From WLXB01 sp040221475 (lineage in GTDB: Bacteria; Pseudomonadota; Alphaproteobacteria; Rhodospirillales; Rhodospirillaceae): 64,000 bases of DNA. The position numbers and the translations under genes were made by a program. A model generated the notes under the pieces. The model saw only the letters and a list, made by a program, of their open reading frames with translations, did not search any database and was not told the DNA's origin. Within the stretch, counting starts at the first letter, position 1; every line of letters begins with the position of its first letter. This document shows, piece by piece, positions 14,729-25,086 of this stretch. Where the stretch lies: contig JAVKEJ010000030.1 of NCBI GenBank assembly GCA_040221475.1, positions 1 to 64,000 of the forward strand. The letters are read 5' to 3'.

Positions 14729-15364
14729 TTACTTTGGTGTTACCATGGGCGCGACCGCAGCCGTGAGATCAAAAAATGAGAACTCTCTGTTTTTAGAGCA
14801 ATTACTTGCTATTGCACCCGTAATCGCTGGCTTGTTCTCAACCGGAATCAGTAATTCTGAATCCTTCGTGTTGACGTAGCCTTGTACAAAAGCGAAAGCC
14901 CAGACGTCTGCAATATCGGCTTTCAAAATGTCTGTCGCTGCACCTGTACGACCATCAGCATAATCTCCACACATGTAGGTTTGTGGATTGAAATCATTAC
15001 TGAGCGTGCTAGGCAAATCCCTGCGGCGATCAGACGCAACATATTCAGACACTGTGAGCAACGTAACTTCTGGATTCTCGCGACATTTAGAAAGAATAGC
15101 ATTCACAGCATCTTTTTCAGCGTCTGAGTCATCCGTCCATTTGAGTTTCTCTTGGCCAGAATAATTGCCTGTTAGATATCCCAAGACCCAAATTCTTGCG
15201 ATATCAGACCGGCCCTTATTGGTTGCGCTATCGCCTTGGCCATTTACATAATCCAAGCAGCGCATATTGGCGGGGTGGAAATCACCCGATTGTGCCTGGG
15301 CAGCGCCGACTGATAAGCCCATTGCTAATGCGGCAGCACCGATAAGTTGGATCGTTTTGACCAT
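14729..15364 (-). CDS. Exported protein with two tandem HdeA-like domains
   Basis: 211 residues with a clean signal peptide cut after AQA at residue 25. The mature part contains two similar halves. Each has M-x-C-x-DY, then D-I-A-x-x-W-x-x-G/F, a C-x-E/K-N near its end and a hydrophobic close (about residues 33-108 and 130-207). This is the HdeA/HdeB-like pattern with one disulfide per unit. Such proteins are small periplasmic acid-stress chaperones and are normally a single unit; here two are fused. The gene stands alone with its own terminator. Role by family; chaperone activity is not shown. Confidence 0.65.
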   Translation of the reverse strand: MVKTIQLIGAAALAMGLSVGAAQAQSGDFHPANMRCLDYVNGQGDSATNKGRSDIARIWVLGYLTGNYSGQEKLKWTDDSDAEKDAVNAILSKCRENPEVTLLTVSEYVASDRRRDLPSTLSNDFNPQTYMCGDYADGRTGAATDILKADIADVWAFAFVQGYVNTKDSELLIPVENKPAITGAIASNCSKNREFSFFDLTAAVAPMVTPK

Positions 15365-15516
15365 TGAAATAGTCCCCCTGTTAAAGTGGCGGAAGGCCGC
15401 AACTAAGGGCCCTATGAGCGGAAAGTGGCATGCAGTGTGCAGGGTGTCAACGGACTACCACAAGCGTTCTTGCCACATTGTTGACTGATTTATCCCTACC
15501 TAAAATTAGACCCGAT

Positions 15517-17310
15517 TCAGACAACCCAAGCTGCATCCTCGATCACTAGCTGAACGTCTGAGCGTCCTTGCCACGTATCTTCCCGGAGGCTGCCTGCGAG
15601 GTGAATAGGCCGACCCTGAGTATTAAGTAGAGCGTATCCAAGTTCTGAGTCGGTACAGTTAAAAGCGATTGCTTTTAAACGACCGCCATCACTGCCCGTT
15701 GCGATGCATCGGACATGACCATTGCCAACAATGTCGGATTTAACGATCTGCGCTGCGGATACCACAACCTTGGGTTCATCGTTTCCAGCACCGAATGGCT
15801 CCAGGCTTGAAAGACGCTTTACCAAATCTATCGTTGCCCCACTTGGAGCCACCATGGCGTCAACTGTGTAGGACGGTAATCGACCGCCCTCGGCAACCTG
15901 ATCCGCAATATGTTTTGCGAGAAAGGTTTTAAAAGCATCCAGTTTATCGACTTCTACGGTGAATCCTGCCGCCATAGCATGGCCACCACCATTGAATAGT
16001 AAATCAGCATCTCGGGCAGCCAGGATCGCTTGCCCGAGATCAACACCTGGCACAGAACGACCGGACCCCTTAGCCATGCCGCCATCAAGGGCAACAACAC
16101 AGGCTGGCAAATCGTAGCGTTCACGTAGACGACTGGCGACAATTCCAATCACGCCGGGGTGCCAATTCTGTCCGGCAACAAAAACAACATGCGCGTCCGG
16201 CTCTTCAATACTCTCAGCCTGCTCAATGGCCTCAACCAGAACAGCGGCTTCAATGTCTTTGCGATCGGCATTGTATTCGTTAAGTCGCATAGCCAGAACA
16301 GCGGCCTCATCTGGGTCTTCGCTGACCAATAGTCGCGTTCCTAATTGCGCTTCGCCAACGCGCCCGCCAGCGTTGACTCGGGGCCCTAACATATAACCAA
16401 GGTGAAAGGCTCTCGGGGCCTCTTTAAGGCCGGCCACATTGGCGAGTGCAACAAGGCCAATGTTTTTTCCGCGCGCCATAACGGAAAGACCATAATTCAC
16501 ATAAGCACGGTTCAGCCCTTTGAGTGGAACGACATCACAGACCGTTCCTAAAGCTACAATATCTAATAATGTGCGCAAATCTGGTTCAGCCTTGCCAGAT
16601 TGGCTGTACCAATCGAGTTCACGCAAGCGACGATTAAGCGCAACAAGCACTAAAAATGTTACACCGACTGCCGCGAGATGCCCCTGCTCGCTGCTATCAT
16701 CTAATCGATTGGGGTTTACGACCGCCGCTGCGACAGGAAGCTCTAGCTCGGCCTTGTGATGATCTATAACGACCACATCCAAGCCAGCGTCTGCAGCCGC
16801 TGCCAACGGCTCATACGCGGTGATTCCGCAGTCCACCGTAATGACAATATCTGCCCCCTCTTCGCGCAGCCTTAATAAAGCAGGCGTATTCGGGCCATAG
16901 CCTTCTTTCATGCGGTCTGGGATGTAACTTTCAATAGAAATACCGAGCGTCCTGAAAAATCGAATTAACAGGGCGGACGAGGTCGCGCCATCGACATCGT
17001 AATCGCCGAAAACAACTATCTTTTGATTAGTCTGTATTGCGGAAACAAGCCGAGTGACAGCAGAATCCATATCCGCCAAAATGGAGGGGTCTGGCATCAG
17101 CTCTTTCAAGGTCGGATTCAGAAACGGTTCTGCTGTCTCTGCCGTAAAACCACGCGCCACAAGAATACGGGCGACCGCATCAGGCAACTGCAAGGTTCTC
17201 GCTAAATCTTTAATGCCGTATTCGTCAGGAACCGCAGTTTGCCAAACACGCCCTTGCAGAGAGTGTTCCACACCCAAGCAGGTTGTAAGAGGTGACGCAC
17301 CGTCAGACAT
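15517..17310 (-). CDS. recJ: Single-stranded-DNA exonuclease RecJ
   Basis: 597 residues, normal length. The DHH motifs are intact: VFGDYDVDGATSSALL (about 98-113), VDCGI, VVIDHHKAE and the later GGGHAMAAGF of the DHHA1 domain; an OB-type domain ends the protein. RecJ degrades 5' single strands in recombination and mismatch repair using Mn/Mg. It is last in a four-gene run with glpX six bases upstream, a common alphaproteobacterial arrangement. ATG start. Confidence 0.95.
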   Translation of the reverse strand: MSDGASPLTTCLGVEHSLQGRVWQTAVPDEYGIKDLARTLQLPDAVARILVARGFTAETAEPFLNPTLKELMPDPSILADMDSAVTRLVSAIQTNQKIVVFGDYDVDGATSSALLIRFFRTLGISIESYIPDRMKEGYGPNTPALLRLREEGADIVITVDCGITAYEPLAAAADAGLDVVVIDHHKAELELPVAAAVVNPNRLDDSSEQGHLAAVGVTFLVLVALNRRLRELDWYSQSGKAEPDLRTLLDIVALGTVCDVVPLKGLNRAYVNYGLSVMARGKNIGLVALANVAGLKEAPRAFHLGYMLGPRVNAGGRVGEAQLGTRLLVSEDPDEAAVLAMRLNEYNADRKDIEAAVLVEAIEQAESIEEPDAHVVFVAGQNWHPGVIGIVASRLRERYDLPACVVALDGGMAKGSGRSVPGVDLGQAILAARDADLLFNGGGHAMAAGFTVEVDKLDAFKTFLAKHIADQVAEGGRLPSYTVDAMVAPSGATIDLVKRLSSLEPFGAGNDEPKVVVSAAQIVKSDIVGNGHVRCIATGSDGGRLKAIAFNCTDSELGYALLNTQGRPIHLAGSLREDTWQGRSDVQLVIEDAAWVV

Positions 17311-17316
17311 CTGTGC

Positions 17317-18309
17317 CTAAAGGGCATCCTCACCTTCGAAACGATGATGCGCTTCGATGTAGCGAACGGTTCCAGATTTTGAACGCATGACCAGTGAATG
17401 CGTAATCGCGCCACCAGAAAAAAGCCGCACACCTTTCAGCATCGCTCCACTGGTGACACCGGTTGCTGCAAACATGACATTGCCCTTTGCCATGTCGAGC
17501 ATCGAATACTTGCGATCCAGGTCTTCAATCCCCCACTTCCGAGCACGCGCTTTTTCATCCTCATTACGGAAGAGCAAACGGCTCTGCATCTGGCCACCAA
17601 TACACCTTAACGCAGCCGCAGCAAGAACACCCTCGGGTGCGCCACCAGAACCGATGTACATATCAACACCGCTTTCCTGTTCAGCGGTCGCAATAACGCC
17701 GGATACGTCACCATCAGAGATCAACATGATGCGTGCTCCGGCCTCCCGAACGCGAGCTATAAGTTCTTCATGTCGGGGCCGGTCAAGAATACAAACAACA
17801 AGGTCAGAGACGTTACAGTCTTTGGCCATTGCGAGAGACTTGAGGTTGTCTGCAGCGTCATTGTCAATGTCGACGACTCCAGGAGGCAACCCCGGCCCGA
17901 CAGCAATTTTATCCATGTAAACATCTGGGGCATTGAGGAAATTGCCTGCCTCCGCCATTGCGATAACGGCCAATGCGTTTGGGCCCCCTTTGGCGGTAAT
18001 TGTGGTGCCTTCTAACGGATCAAGTGCAATGTCAATCTTTGGGCCTTCGCCGCTGCCAACCTTTTCACCAATATAGAGCATGGGTGCTTCATCGCGCTCG
18101 CCTTCACCGATCACAACGGTACCATCGATATTGAGGCTGTTCAGCGCCTGACGCATGGCATCCACTGCAGCCTGATCTGCCGCCTTTTCATCACCGCGTC
18201 CCATAAGACGCGATGCCGACAAAGCCGCAGCTTCTGTGACGCGAACCGTTTCAAGCGCAAGATTCCGCTCGAGTACATTATTGAAGCTGCTATCAAGTTG
18301 TAGTGACAT
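17317..18309 (-). CDS. glpX: Class II fructose-1,6-bisphosphatase
   Basis: 330 residues from the ATG at 18309, which has a GAGAGG ribosome site; a longer frame to 18366 lacks one. Signatures are IGEGERDEAPML, DPLEGTT (metal and phosphate binding), SDGDVSG and GGAPEGVL. It converts fructose 1,6-bisphosphate to fructose 6-phosphate in gluconeogenesis. It lies between hom and recJ on one strand, probably one transcript. Confidence 0.93.
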   Translation of the reverse strand: MSLQLDSSFNNVLERNLALETVRVTEAAALSASRLMGRGDEKAADQAAVDAMRQALNSLNIDGTVVIGEGERDEAPMLYIGEKVGSGEGPKIDIALDPLEGTTITAKGGPNALAVIAMAEAGNFLNAPDVYMDKIAVGPGLPPGVVDIDNDAADNLKSLAMAKDCNVSDLVVCILDRPRHEELIARVREAGARIMLISDGDVSGVIATAEQESGVDMYIGSGGAPEGVLAAAALRCIGGQMQSRLLFRNEDEKARARKWGIEDLDRKYSMLDMAKGNVMFAATGVTSGAMLKGVRLFSGGAITHSLVMRSKSGTVRYIEAHHRFEGEDAL

Positions 18310-18418
18310 GATACCTCTCAGACTTACCAGATATCCTGGTTCTAACTGGTCTACACCCAGAGTCAAATTGCCGATTTATGGGACGCTAGAGGGCATATCA
18401 AATATCCCTCGCAGAATG

Positions 18419-19720
18419 TCACTCGCCCCACACATTTTCAATACGAATAACCTGCGGGGATTCGACCATTGCTGCATTGGCATCCAGCGTTGCTAAGGCC
18501 GCGCGCAGATCTAATTCTTTCACCGCATGCGTAACAATGACAACATAAGCATTGCCGTCGTCATCGTGATCCCGCTGCAGGATCGATTCCATTGAGATAT
18601 TATGGTCACGGAAAGTGGTCCCGATATCTGCAAAGACACCGGTGCGATCAACCACTTTAAGACGAAGGTAAAAAGCGCCGTGGCGCTGATCAATTGTCAC
18701 CGGTTTTAACGCGACCAACTTTTCAGCAGGCACCCCAAGCGGCGGCGTAAACCGTTTAGCAGCGATATCAATAATATCAGCAACCACGGCAGACGCTGTC
18801 GGCCCCGCACCAGCACCGCGCCCTTCGTAGACAGAGCGACCAACAAAATCCCCTTCCGCGATAACGGCGTTAAATGAACCGTCTACAGAAGCCAATGGAC
18901 CTTCTTGGTCAATAAGGCAGGGATGAACACGCTGATACACACCATCTTCCGTTCTACCGGCAAGGCCGAGAAGTTTAATGCGATAACCAAGATCCCTGGC
19001 ATAGGTAAAGTCGATGGCAGAGATAGTCCGAATACCCTCAACATACACATCTTTAAAACTCACCTTGGTCCCGAAAGACAAGCTAGCAAGAATGGCGAGT
19101 TTGTGAGCGGCATCAACACCATCAATATCGAAACTAGGGTCTGCTTCAGCATAGCCCAAATCTTGCGCATCCTTCAGGACATCTGCAAAATCACGCCCGG
19201 AGTCCTCCATGGTGCTCAAGATGTAATTACACGTACCGTTAAGAATTCCGATAACACGTTTGATATCGTTGCCGGCCAAACCTTCTCGTAGCGCTTTAAT
19301 AATTGGAATACCGCCTGCAACAGCAGCTTCATAAGCAAGGGTCTTGCCGGCTTTTTCCGCGCTTATAGCGAGTTCTGTACCCACTTCAGCAACAAGTGCT
19401 TTATTGGCTGTAACAACGTGCCGACCAGCTTTAAAAGCAGCACGTGCAAGGTCGAGAGCCGTGCCTGACGACCCCCCTATGAGTTCAACGACAACTTCAG
19501 CTTCTGCTTCGGCCGCCATGACTATCGGGTCGTCAAACCACCGGTAAGACGACAAATCAATGCCACGATCTTTGTCTTTGTTCAGCGCAGAAACAGCTGT
19601 GACTGCTATCTGACGCCCGCATCGAGCTGCAATGAGATCTGCATTGCGGGTCAGAACTTCTATAGTTCCAACACCGACAGTGCCAAGACCTGCAATTGCG
19701 ACTTTCAGGGGATCAGTCAT
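18419..19720 (-). CDS. hom: Homoserine dehydrogenase
   Basis: 433 residues. It has the N-terminal Rossmann motif GLGTVGVGT, a TANKALVAE segment, the catalytic domain GILNGTCNYILSTM and EADPSFDIDG..AHK, and a C-terminal ACT domain (about 350-430) for feedback by amino acids. It reduces aspartate semialdehyde to homoserine for threonine and methionine. Its ATG overlaps the stop of the aminotransferase gene by four bases (ATGA), so the two are translationally coupled. Confidence 0.95.
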   Translation of the reverse strand: MTDPLKVAIAGLGTVGVGTIEVLTRNADLIAARCGRQIAVTAVSALNKDKDRGIDLSSYRWFDDPIVMAAEAEAEVVVELIGGSSGTALDLARAAFKAGRHVVTANKALVAEVGTELAISAEKAGKTLAYEAAVAGGIPIIKALREGLAGNDIKRVIGILNGTCNYILSTMEDSGRDFADVLKDAQDLGYAEADPSFDIDGVDAAHKLAILASLSFGTKVSFKDVYVEGIRTISAIDFTYARDLGYRIKLLGLAGRTEDGVYQRVHPCLIDQEGPLASVDGSFNAVIAEGDFVGRSVYEGRGAGAGPTASAVVADIIDIAAKRFTPPLGVPAEKLVALKPVTIDQRHGAFYLRLKVVDRTGVFADIGTTFRDHNISMESILQRDHDDDGNAYVVIVTHAVKELDLRAALATLDANAAMVESPQVIRIENVWGE

Positions 19721-20952
19721 GCCATAGCCTTGTCTTTTTGTGCGGCCTCTTTTTCAGCAGCTTCAATAATCTTATCGGAATCCGCCATGAACTGTTTGAC
19801 ACTGCGTATGGCCTGTCGGATGCGATGTTTGTTTTCCACGAGTGCGATGCGGACAAAGCCCTCACCATTTTCGCCAAACCCCGTTCCTGGTGAGACTGCA
19901 ACTTGGGCATGTTGAAGAAGAAGTTTCGAAAACCCCATACAGCCAAGGTGCTGGAATGCTGCGGGCACAGGAGCCCACGCAAACATTGTAGCCGGTGGCG
20001 ATGGGATATCCCATCCGGCCTGCGAAAAACCCTCTATGAGGACATCACGACGTCCTTTGTAGATTTGCCGAATTTCCTCAACACAATCTTGCGGTCCATT
20101 CAGGGCTGCCGCGGCAGCCACCTGGATTGGCGTAAAGGCTCCATAATCCAGATAGGATTTGATGCGCGTCAGGGCACCAATTAAAAATTTATTTCCGGCA
20201 ACAAAACCTATACGCCATCCTGGCATACTGTAAGTCTTGCTCATGGACGTAAATTCGACAGCAATTTCTTTTGCACCTGGCACTTGCAAAATAGAGGGTG
20301 GCGGATTGTTATCGAAGTAAATCTCGGAGTACGCTAGGTCAGACAAAATCCAGATTTCATGACGGCGGCAAAAATCGACCACCTGAGCATAAAAATCCAA
20401 ATCCGCAACCAACGCAGTCGGGTTAGACGGATAATTCAAAATAAGCGCAACGGGTTTAGGCACACTGTGCGTAACCGCCTGCTCTAAAGCCTGCAGAAAA
20501 TTCTCATCAGGAATAACTGGCAAATGCTGAACAGAGCCATCCGCAATGATAAAGCCGAACGGATGAATGGGATAGCTCGGATTGGGTGTCAAAACCGTAT
20601 CACCGGGGCTGGTCATGGCAGAGGCCAGGTTGGCTAGCCCTTCTTTCGACCCGAGGGTGACGATGCATTCTGAATTTGGGTCAATCGACACATTAAACCG
20701 GCGTTCATAATAAGCAGACAGCGCCTTTCGTAGACCTTTGATCCCCGCAGATGCTGAGTATCTGTGAGCTTTTGGGTCTCTTGCCGCCTCACAGAGCTTA
20801 TCAACAATATGCGGCGGTGTAGCTAGGTCGGGATTTCCCATACCAAGGTCGATAATATCCTCACCGGCCGCACGCGCCGCAGCCTTCATAGCGTTCACTT
20901 CTGCAAACACATAGGGCGGGAGGCGCTTAATACGATGAAATTCTTGGGGCAT
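19717..20952 (-). CDS. Class I/II PLP aminotransferase, AlaC-like
   Basis: 411 residues. It has GMGNPDLATP, the NPSYPIHPFG substrate loop, NYPSNPTA, and the PLP lysine in SMSKTYSMPGWR. It resembles glutamate-pyruvate/LL-DAP-type transaminases found next to hom in alphaproteobacteria. A role in alanine or aspartate-family amino acid synthesis is likely; exact substrate specificity cannot be read. First gene of the hom-glpX-recJ run. Confidence 0.85.
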   Translation of the reverse strand: MPQEFHRIKRLPPYVFAEVNAMKAAARAAGEDIIDLGMGNPDLATPPHIVDKLCEAARDPKAHRYSASAGIKGLRKALSAYYERRFNVSIDPNSECIVTLGSKEGLANLASAMTSPGDTVLTPNPSYPIHPFGFIIADGSVQHLPVIPDENFLQALEQAVTHSVPKPVALILNYPSNPTALVADLDFYAQVVDFCRRHEIWILSDLAYSEIYFDNNPPPSILQVPGAKEIAVEFTSMSKTYSMPGWRIGFVAGNKFLIGALTRIKSYLDYGAFTPIQVAAAAALNGPQDCVEEIRQIYKGRRDVLIEGFSQAGWDIPSPPATMFAWAPVPAAFQHLGCMGFSKLLLQHAQVAVSPGTGFGENGEGFVRIALVENKHRIRQAIRSVKQFMADSDKIIEAAEKEAAQKDKAMA

Positions 20953-21102
20953 GGGATTCTTATATGGCTAGAGTAAAAAAAGAGATGCGTTAGTTTAAGA
21001 GATCAGTTTTACAGCCCTGATCCTGTGCTGGCGAGGACTTAATCTGTAGATTCAGCCCCCTCTGAGGTGATTTTCTGGTGTTACTGAGTCGTTTTGGAGG
21101 CG

Positions 21103-22155
21103 TTAGTAATCGAGGTAGATCTCAGCGCGTTGATTTCCACTCTCACCGGCCGGCATAACCTCATAATACAGCGGTTCGTTGTCTGACACCGCACCAACAA
21201 ACAAACGGTCTGCGGGCAAACCTTTGGCCATCAGGGCCTCTGCCACTGAATTCGCGCGATTGAGAGAAATCCGGAAATTCGCGAGTTTATGCCGCAAAGG
21301 ATCAAGATTCTGGGTTCGGCTGGAGGCATGACCAACTACCCGGATAACGCCATTATATTGCTCTCTCAGCTTAATCACCTCATCCAAGGCGCGGCGGTCA
21401 GCCGCTGTGAGGCTGCTGCTTCCACGTGGGAATGTCACCGTCGTGATATGTGTTGAAACCCGATAAGCGGAGGGATCATAAGCGGACATGGCGTTGGGAA
21501 CCGCTGCCATTTGGGGGGCAGCCTCAACACGATCGCCACCAATAATCGTGGTGGATGGCGTAACCAGCGTCGTTTCTGTGGTTGCGCCTGTGCGGCCTGG
21601 AATTGGGGGAGCAGGAGGCGGCGGTGGTGCGCTCTCAGCTGATGCAGGCGGCGGCGGCGGCGGCGCTGCGCCCAGACGTTCAGCCAGTGAAGGTCGGTTT
21701 CTCGGCACAGCCTCTACTTGGGTGACCGGAGCTGCGGGCACGGCTGCTGGCGGCGGCGGCTCATTGCTCGTCTGACTTTCGGCGGCAGCACTATCCTGAA
21801 GCGGCCTGACCGCAACGGGTTCACGACGTCTAACCTGCTCAGTGTATTGGGCTTGCGCTCGGTCTGCAATAAGACCTTCAGTCGCAGCAGCGCGCTCGGC
21901 TGCGGCACCCTGTGTAGATGCACCTTCTGGCACGGCAGCTAGATCTGGAAAACCGGCTGTAGAATCATCTGCAAATTCATCATCATCGCTGGAAAAAACA
22001 CTTCCTACGGCAGCTGTGGTGCCTTCCCAGACATCAGTCACCGTGGAGCATGCAGATAGCGCCAGTGATAACAGGACCGGAGCCAACCAACGGGTGAACG
22101 CTGGCGAAACGCCAGGACTGTTTTCAGTGGCGCGATTATCAAACGCTGCATCCAT
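21103..22155 (-). CDS. OmpA-family lipoprotein with proline-rich linker
   Basis: 350 residues from the ATG at 22155, with GTGAGG upstream. A lipobox LSAC about 35 residues in indicates a lipid-anchored envelope protein. A long alanine- and proline-rich linker (about 90-210) spans to a C-terminal OmpA-type peptidoglycan-binding domain (about 240-350) with VVGHASSRTQNLDPLRHKLAN and an SLNRANSVAEAL helix. It probably tethers outer membrane and cell wall. It stands alone. About 300 bases to the divergent phaC hold both promoters but no element I can define. Confidence 0.8.
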   Translation of the reverse strand: MDAAFDNRATENSPGVSPAFTRWLAPVLLSLALSACSTVTDVWEGTTAAVGSVFSSDDDEFADDSTAGFPDLAAVPEGASTQGAAAERAAATEGLIADRAQAQYTEQVRRREPVAVRPLQDSAAAESQTSNEPPPPAAVPAAPVTQVEAVPRNRPSLAERLGAAPPPPPPASAESAPPPPPAPPIPGRTGATTETTLVTPSTTIIGGDRVEAAPQMAAVPNAMSAYDPSAYRVSTHITTVTFPRGSSSLTAADRRALDEVIKLREQYNGVIRVVGHASSRTQNLDPLRHKLANFRISLNRANSVAEALMAKGLPADRLFVGAVSDNEPLYYEVMPAGESGNQRAEIYLDY

Positions 22156-22453
22156 GAATAGCCTCACTTCTTCATCTCAAACCCCGGCGTTAATCCGGAA
22201 AAATTTTGTGTAGCTTACACTCGTAGAATTTTGAGGGATATCCCTAGCCAACGCCCTGGACAACCATGGTCATTCCGCCTATTCCATACCCTGACTTCGA
22301 CCGGAAAAAAACCTCTAAAGGTAAGCTAACGCAAAGCGACCAAAGTGAGGCGCTGCTTGGAATTTAGCGTATCCGGCGCGGTTCCTGGTCATTCTCCGGA
22401 CCTTATTATTTGAAAAACACAGCGCTCATACACGTACCGAGAAGTAAATCATC

Positions 22454-24253
22454 ATGACTAAAGACCGCAAAAACCAGACCTCAACAGAGGCGGATGTGGA
22501 TATGGCTCAAACCATGGCCAGTATTGCCGAGCGCTCTCAACGGCTGGTTTCAGATTTCATAGCCCGCAATGCATCTGGTGAGGCAATGGATATGAGCGAA
22601 TCGGCTCATATTGGGGCTGCCTTTATGGAACTCAGCCAGAAAATGATGCAGGACCCCTCTCAGTTTGTGGAAGCTCAGGTCAACCTCTGGAACGACTACA
22701 TCGCGTTATGGCGCAACACCACTTTGAAGATGTTAGGTGAAGAAACACAGCCCGTGATTGAACCCGAAAAAGGGGATCGTCGTTTCAAAGATGAAACGTG
22801 GCAGGAAAACGAAGTTTTTGATTTCATAAAGCAATCGTACCTCCTGACCTCGCGCTGGATGAATGCAACTGTGAAAGATGTCGAAGGCTTAGACCCTCAG
22901 ACAGCACGCAAAGTCGATTTCTATACACGGCAGTTCGCGGACGCGATTGCCCCAACCAATTTTGCGATGACAAATCCGGAAGTGCTGCGGGCCACTGCAG
23001 AAAGCGGCGGCGAGAACCTGATCAAAGGTTTGGAGAATATGCTTGATGATCTTGAGAAGGGCAAAGGCAAACTTCGGATTTCGATGACAGATGAAGAAGC
23101 GTTTGAGATTGGCGTGAACGTTGCTGTAACGCCGGGCAAAGTCGTCTTCCAGAATGATCTGATTCAATTAATTCAATACGAGCCAACAACAGAACAGCAG
23201 TATTCAACGCCACTGCTGATCATGCCGCCCTGGATCAATAAGTATTACATCCTGGATTTACGCGAGAAAAATTCGCTAGTGAAATGGGCGACGGACCAGG
23301 GATACACCACCTTTGTTATCTCCTGGGTAAATCCGGATGAAACCCTCGGCAACAAGTCGTTCGAAGACTATATGCTGGAAGGCGCAATTGGCGCAATTGA
23401 AGCCGTAAAAACGGCCTGTAAAGTTAACAAAGTGCATGTTACCGGCTACTGCATTGGCGGCACATTGCTGTCGGCGTCGCTGGCCTACCTCAAAGCTAAA
23501 GGTGACACAAGCGTCAAAACGGCAACCTTGATGACCGCACTGACGGATTTCAGCGAAGTCGGCGACATAAGGGTCTTTATTGATGAAGGTCAGGTCGAGG
23601 GCTTAGAGAAACGCATGGATGAAAGCGGTGGCTTTCTTGAAGGGGCTGATATGGCCGCAACCTTCAACATGCTGCGATCAAATGATCTGATTTGGTCTTT
23701 TGTCGTCAATAATTATCTGCTCGGCAAAGACCCTTTCCCCTTTGACTTACTGTATTGGAATTCAGACTCCACCCGCATGCCTAAGGCGATGCATAGTTTT
23801 TATCTGCGCAACATGTATCTCGAAAACAACCTGGTGAAACCGGGGGGCATTACTTTAGACGGCGTACCTATTGATCTCAGCACAATCGACCTGCCGACCT
23901 ATATGATTTCCTGCAAGGAAGATCATATAGCGCCTTGGGTATCCACTTACGCCGCAACGCAACTCCTGAAGGGCAAGGTTCGTTTTGTGCTATCAGCGTC
24001 GGGCCATATCGCCGGCGTTGTGAATCCACCGGCAGCCGGTAAATACTGTTATTGGACCAATACTAAAAACCCAAAATCTGCTGAGAAATGGCTCAAAGAC
24101 AGCACAGAGCATGACGGGTCTTGGTGGACCGATTGGGATGCATGGTTGAAGCCACAGTCCGGCAAAAAGATTAAGGCGCGTGTACCCGGCACGGGTGGCC
24201 TCAAAGTGATTGAGGATGCGCCGGGGGCTTATTGCAAAGCCCGTGCAGACTAG
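22454..24253 (+). CDS. phaC: Class I polyhydroxyalkanoate synthase
   Basis: 599 residues, typical of class I. It has the lipase-like box GYCIGG with the nucleophile cysteine (about residue 333), the catalytic aspartate in SCKEDHIAPW and the histidine in ASGHIAGVVNPP. It polymerises (R)-3-hydroxyacyl-CoA into carbon-storage granules. No phaA, phaB, phasin or phaR is nearby, so precursor supply is encoded elsewhere; pccAB in this window handles propionyl-CoA, which affects monomer choice. It converges on the phn-type genes with only 14 bases between and no visible terminator. Confidence 0.95.
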   Translation: MTKDRKNQTSTEADVDMAQTMASIAERSQRLVSDFIARNASGEAMDMSESAHIGAAFMELSQKMMQDPSQFVEAQVNLWNDYIALWRNTTLKMLGEETQPVIEPEKGDRRFKDETWQENEVFDFIKQSYLLTSRWMNATVKDVEGLDPQTARKVDFYTRQFADAIAPTNFAMTNPEVLRATAESGGENLIKGLENMLDDLEKGKGKLRISMTDEEAFEIGVNVAVTPGKVVFQNDLIQLIQYEPTTEQQYSTPLLIMPPWINKYYILDLREKNSLVKWATDQGYTTFVISWVNPDETLGNKSFEDYMLEGAIGAIEAVKTACKVNKVHVTGYCIGGTLLSASLAYLKAKGDTSVKTATLMTALTDFSEVGDIRVFIDEGQVEGLEKRMDESGGFLEGADMAATFNMLRSNDLIWSFVVNNYLLGKDPFPFDLLYWNSDSTRMPKAMHSFYLRNMYLENNLVKPGGITLDGVPIDLSTIDLPTYMISCKEDHIAPWVSTYAATQLLKGKVRFVLSASGHIAGVVNPPAAGKYCYWTNTKNPKSAEKWLKDSTEHDGSWWTDWDAWLKPQSGKKIKARVPGTGGLKVIEDAPGAYCKARAD

Positions 24254-24267
24254 GCTGCTGATCGCAC

Positions 24268-25086
24268 TTAGGTTAAGGCGTTGCGGATTTTCGCCGACAG
24301 CCACTCTGAAACGATCACCGAGACCAAAATCGCGAGCAGAATAACCGCGACACGCGACCAATCCAGGTTGTTGATAGACGCACTTAACTGAAGGCCGATC
24401 CCCCCTGCCCCAACCAGGCCGAGAATTGTGGACTCACGAATATTGATGTCCCACCTGAACACGGAGATTCCAGCAAAAGCAGGCATCACTTGCGGCACAA
24501 CGCCATAAGTCAGAGTTTGAGCGGACGATGCGCCGGTGGCTGTGACGGCCTCAACGGGGGCGACGTCAATTTCCTCAATGGCTTCATACAAGAGCTTTCC
24601 ACAAAACCCGATGGAGCGGAACGCAATCGCCAGAACGCCTGCGAACACACCAGGTCCAACGATGACCACCAAAAGAAGCGCCCATATCAGCGAATTGATG
24701 GATCGTGAGGAGGCGATGATAAACAATGCCAGAGGCCGCACGAAAACTTTACTGGGTGTGGTATTGCGCGCCGCGCAAAACGCGACGGGAACAGATGCAA
24801 CAATGGCGAGCATTGTACCAAGCGTAGCGATATTAAAAGTATCCCACAAAGGCCGCCACAACTGAGAACTATAAGCCCAATCCGGCGGCACCATACGACT
24901 GCCAAGGTCTACCGCCTCCTGAGGAGCGCTCAAAACAAAGACCCAGATGGTTTTATCTGAGATGAAGTAAAAGCAAGCAGAAACGGCAGCCACGCCAAGC
25001 AGCCAGCAAAACCAGACACAGAAATCTGCTTGTGTTGTTCTTTTTCGCCAGATTGGGCCATCTTCGCTTTGTAACACCGCCATCAC
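24268..25086 (-). CDS. phnE: Phosphonate-type ABC transporter permease, second copy
   Basis: 272 residues with about six membrane segments. The coupling loop EAVTATGASSAQTLTYGVVPQV and the end motif ESTILGLVGAGGIG are typical PhnE-type features. It pairs with the neighbouring permease as a heterodimer. It overlaps that gene by four bases. The last gene of the importer operon, with no C-P lyase or hydrolase after it. Confidence 0.9.
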   Translation of the reverse strand: MMAVLQSEDGPIWRKRTTQADFCVWFCWLLGVAAVSACFYFISDKTIWVFVLSAPQEAVDLGSRMVPPDWAYSSQLWRPLWDTFNIATLGTMLAIVASVPVAFCAARNTTPSKVFVRPLALFIIASSRSINSLIWALLLVVIVGPGVFAGVLAIAFRSIGFCGKLLYEAIEEIDVAPVEAVTATGASSAQTLTYGVVPQVMPAFAGISVFRWDINIRESTILGLVGAGGIGLQLSASINNLDWSRVAVILLAILVSVIVSEWLSAKIRNALT

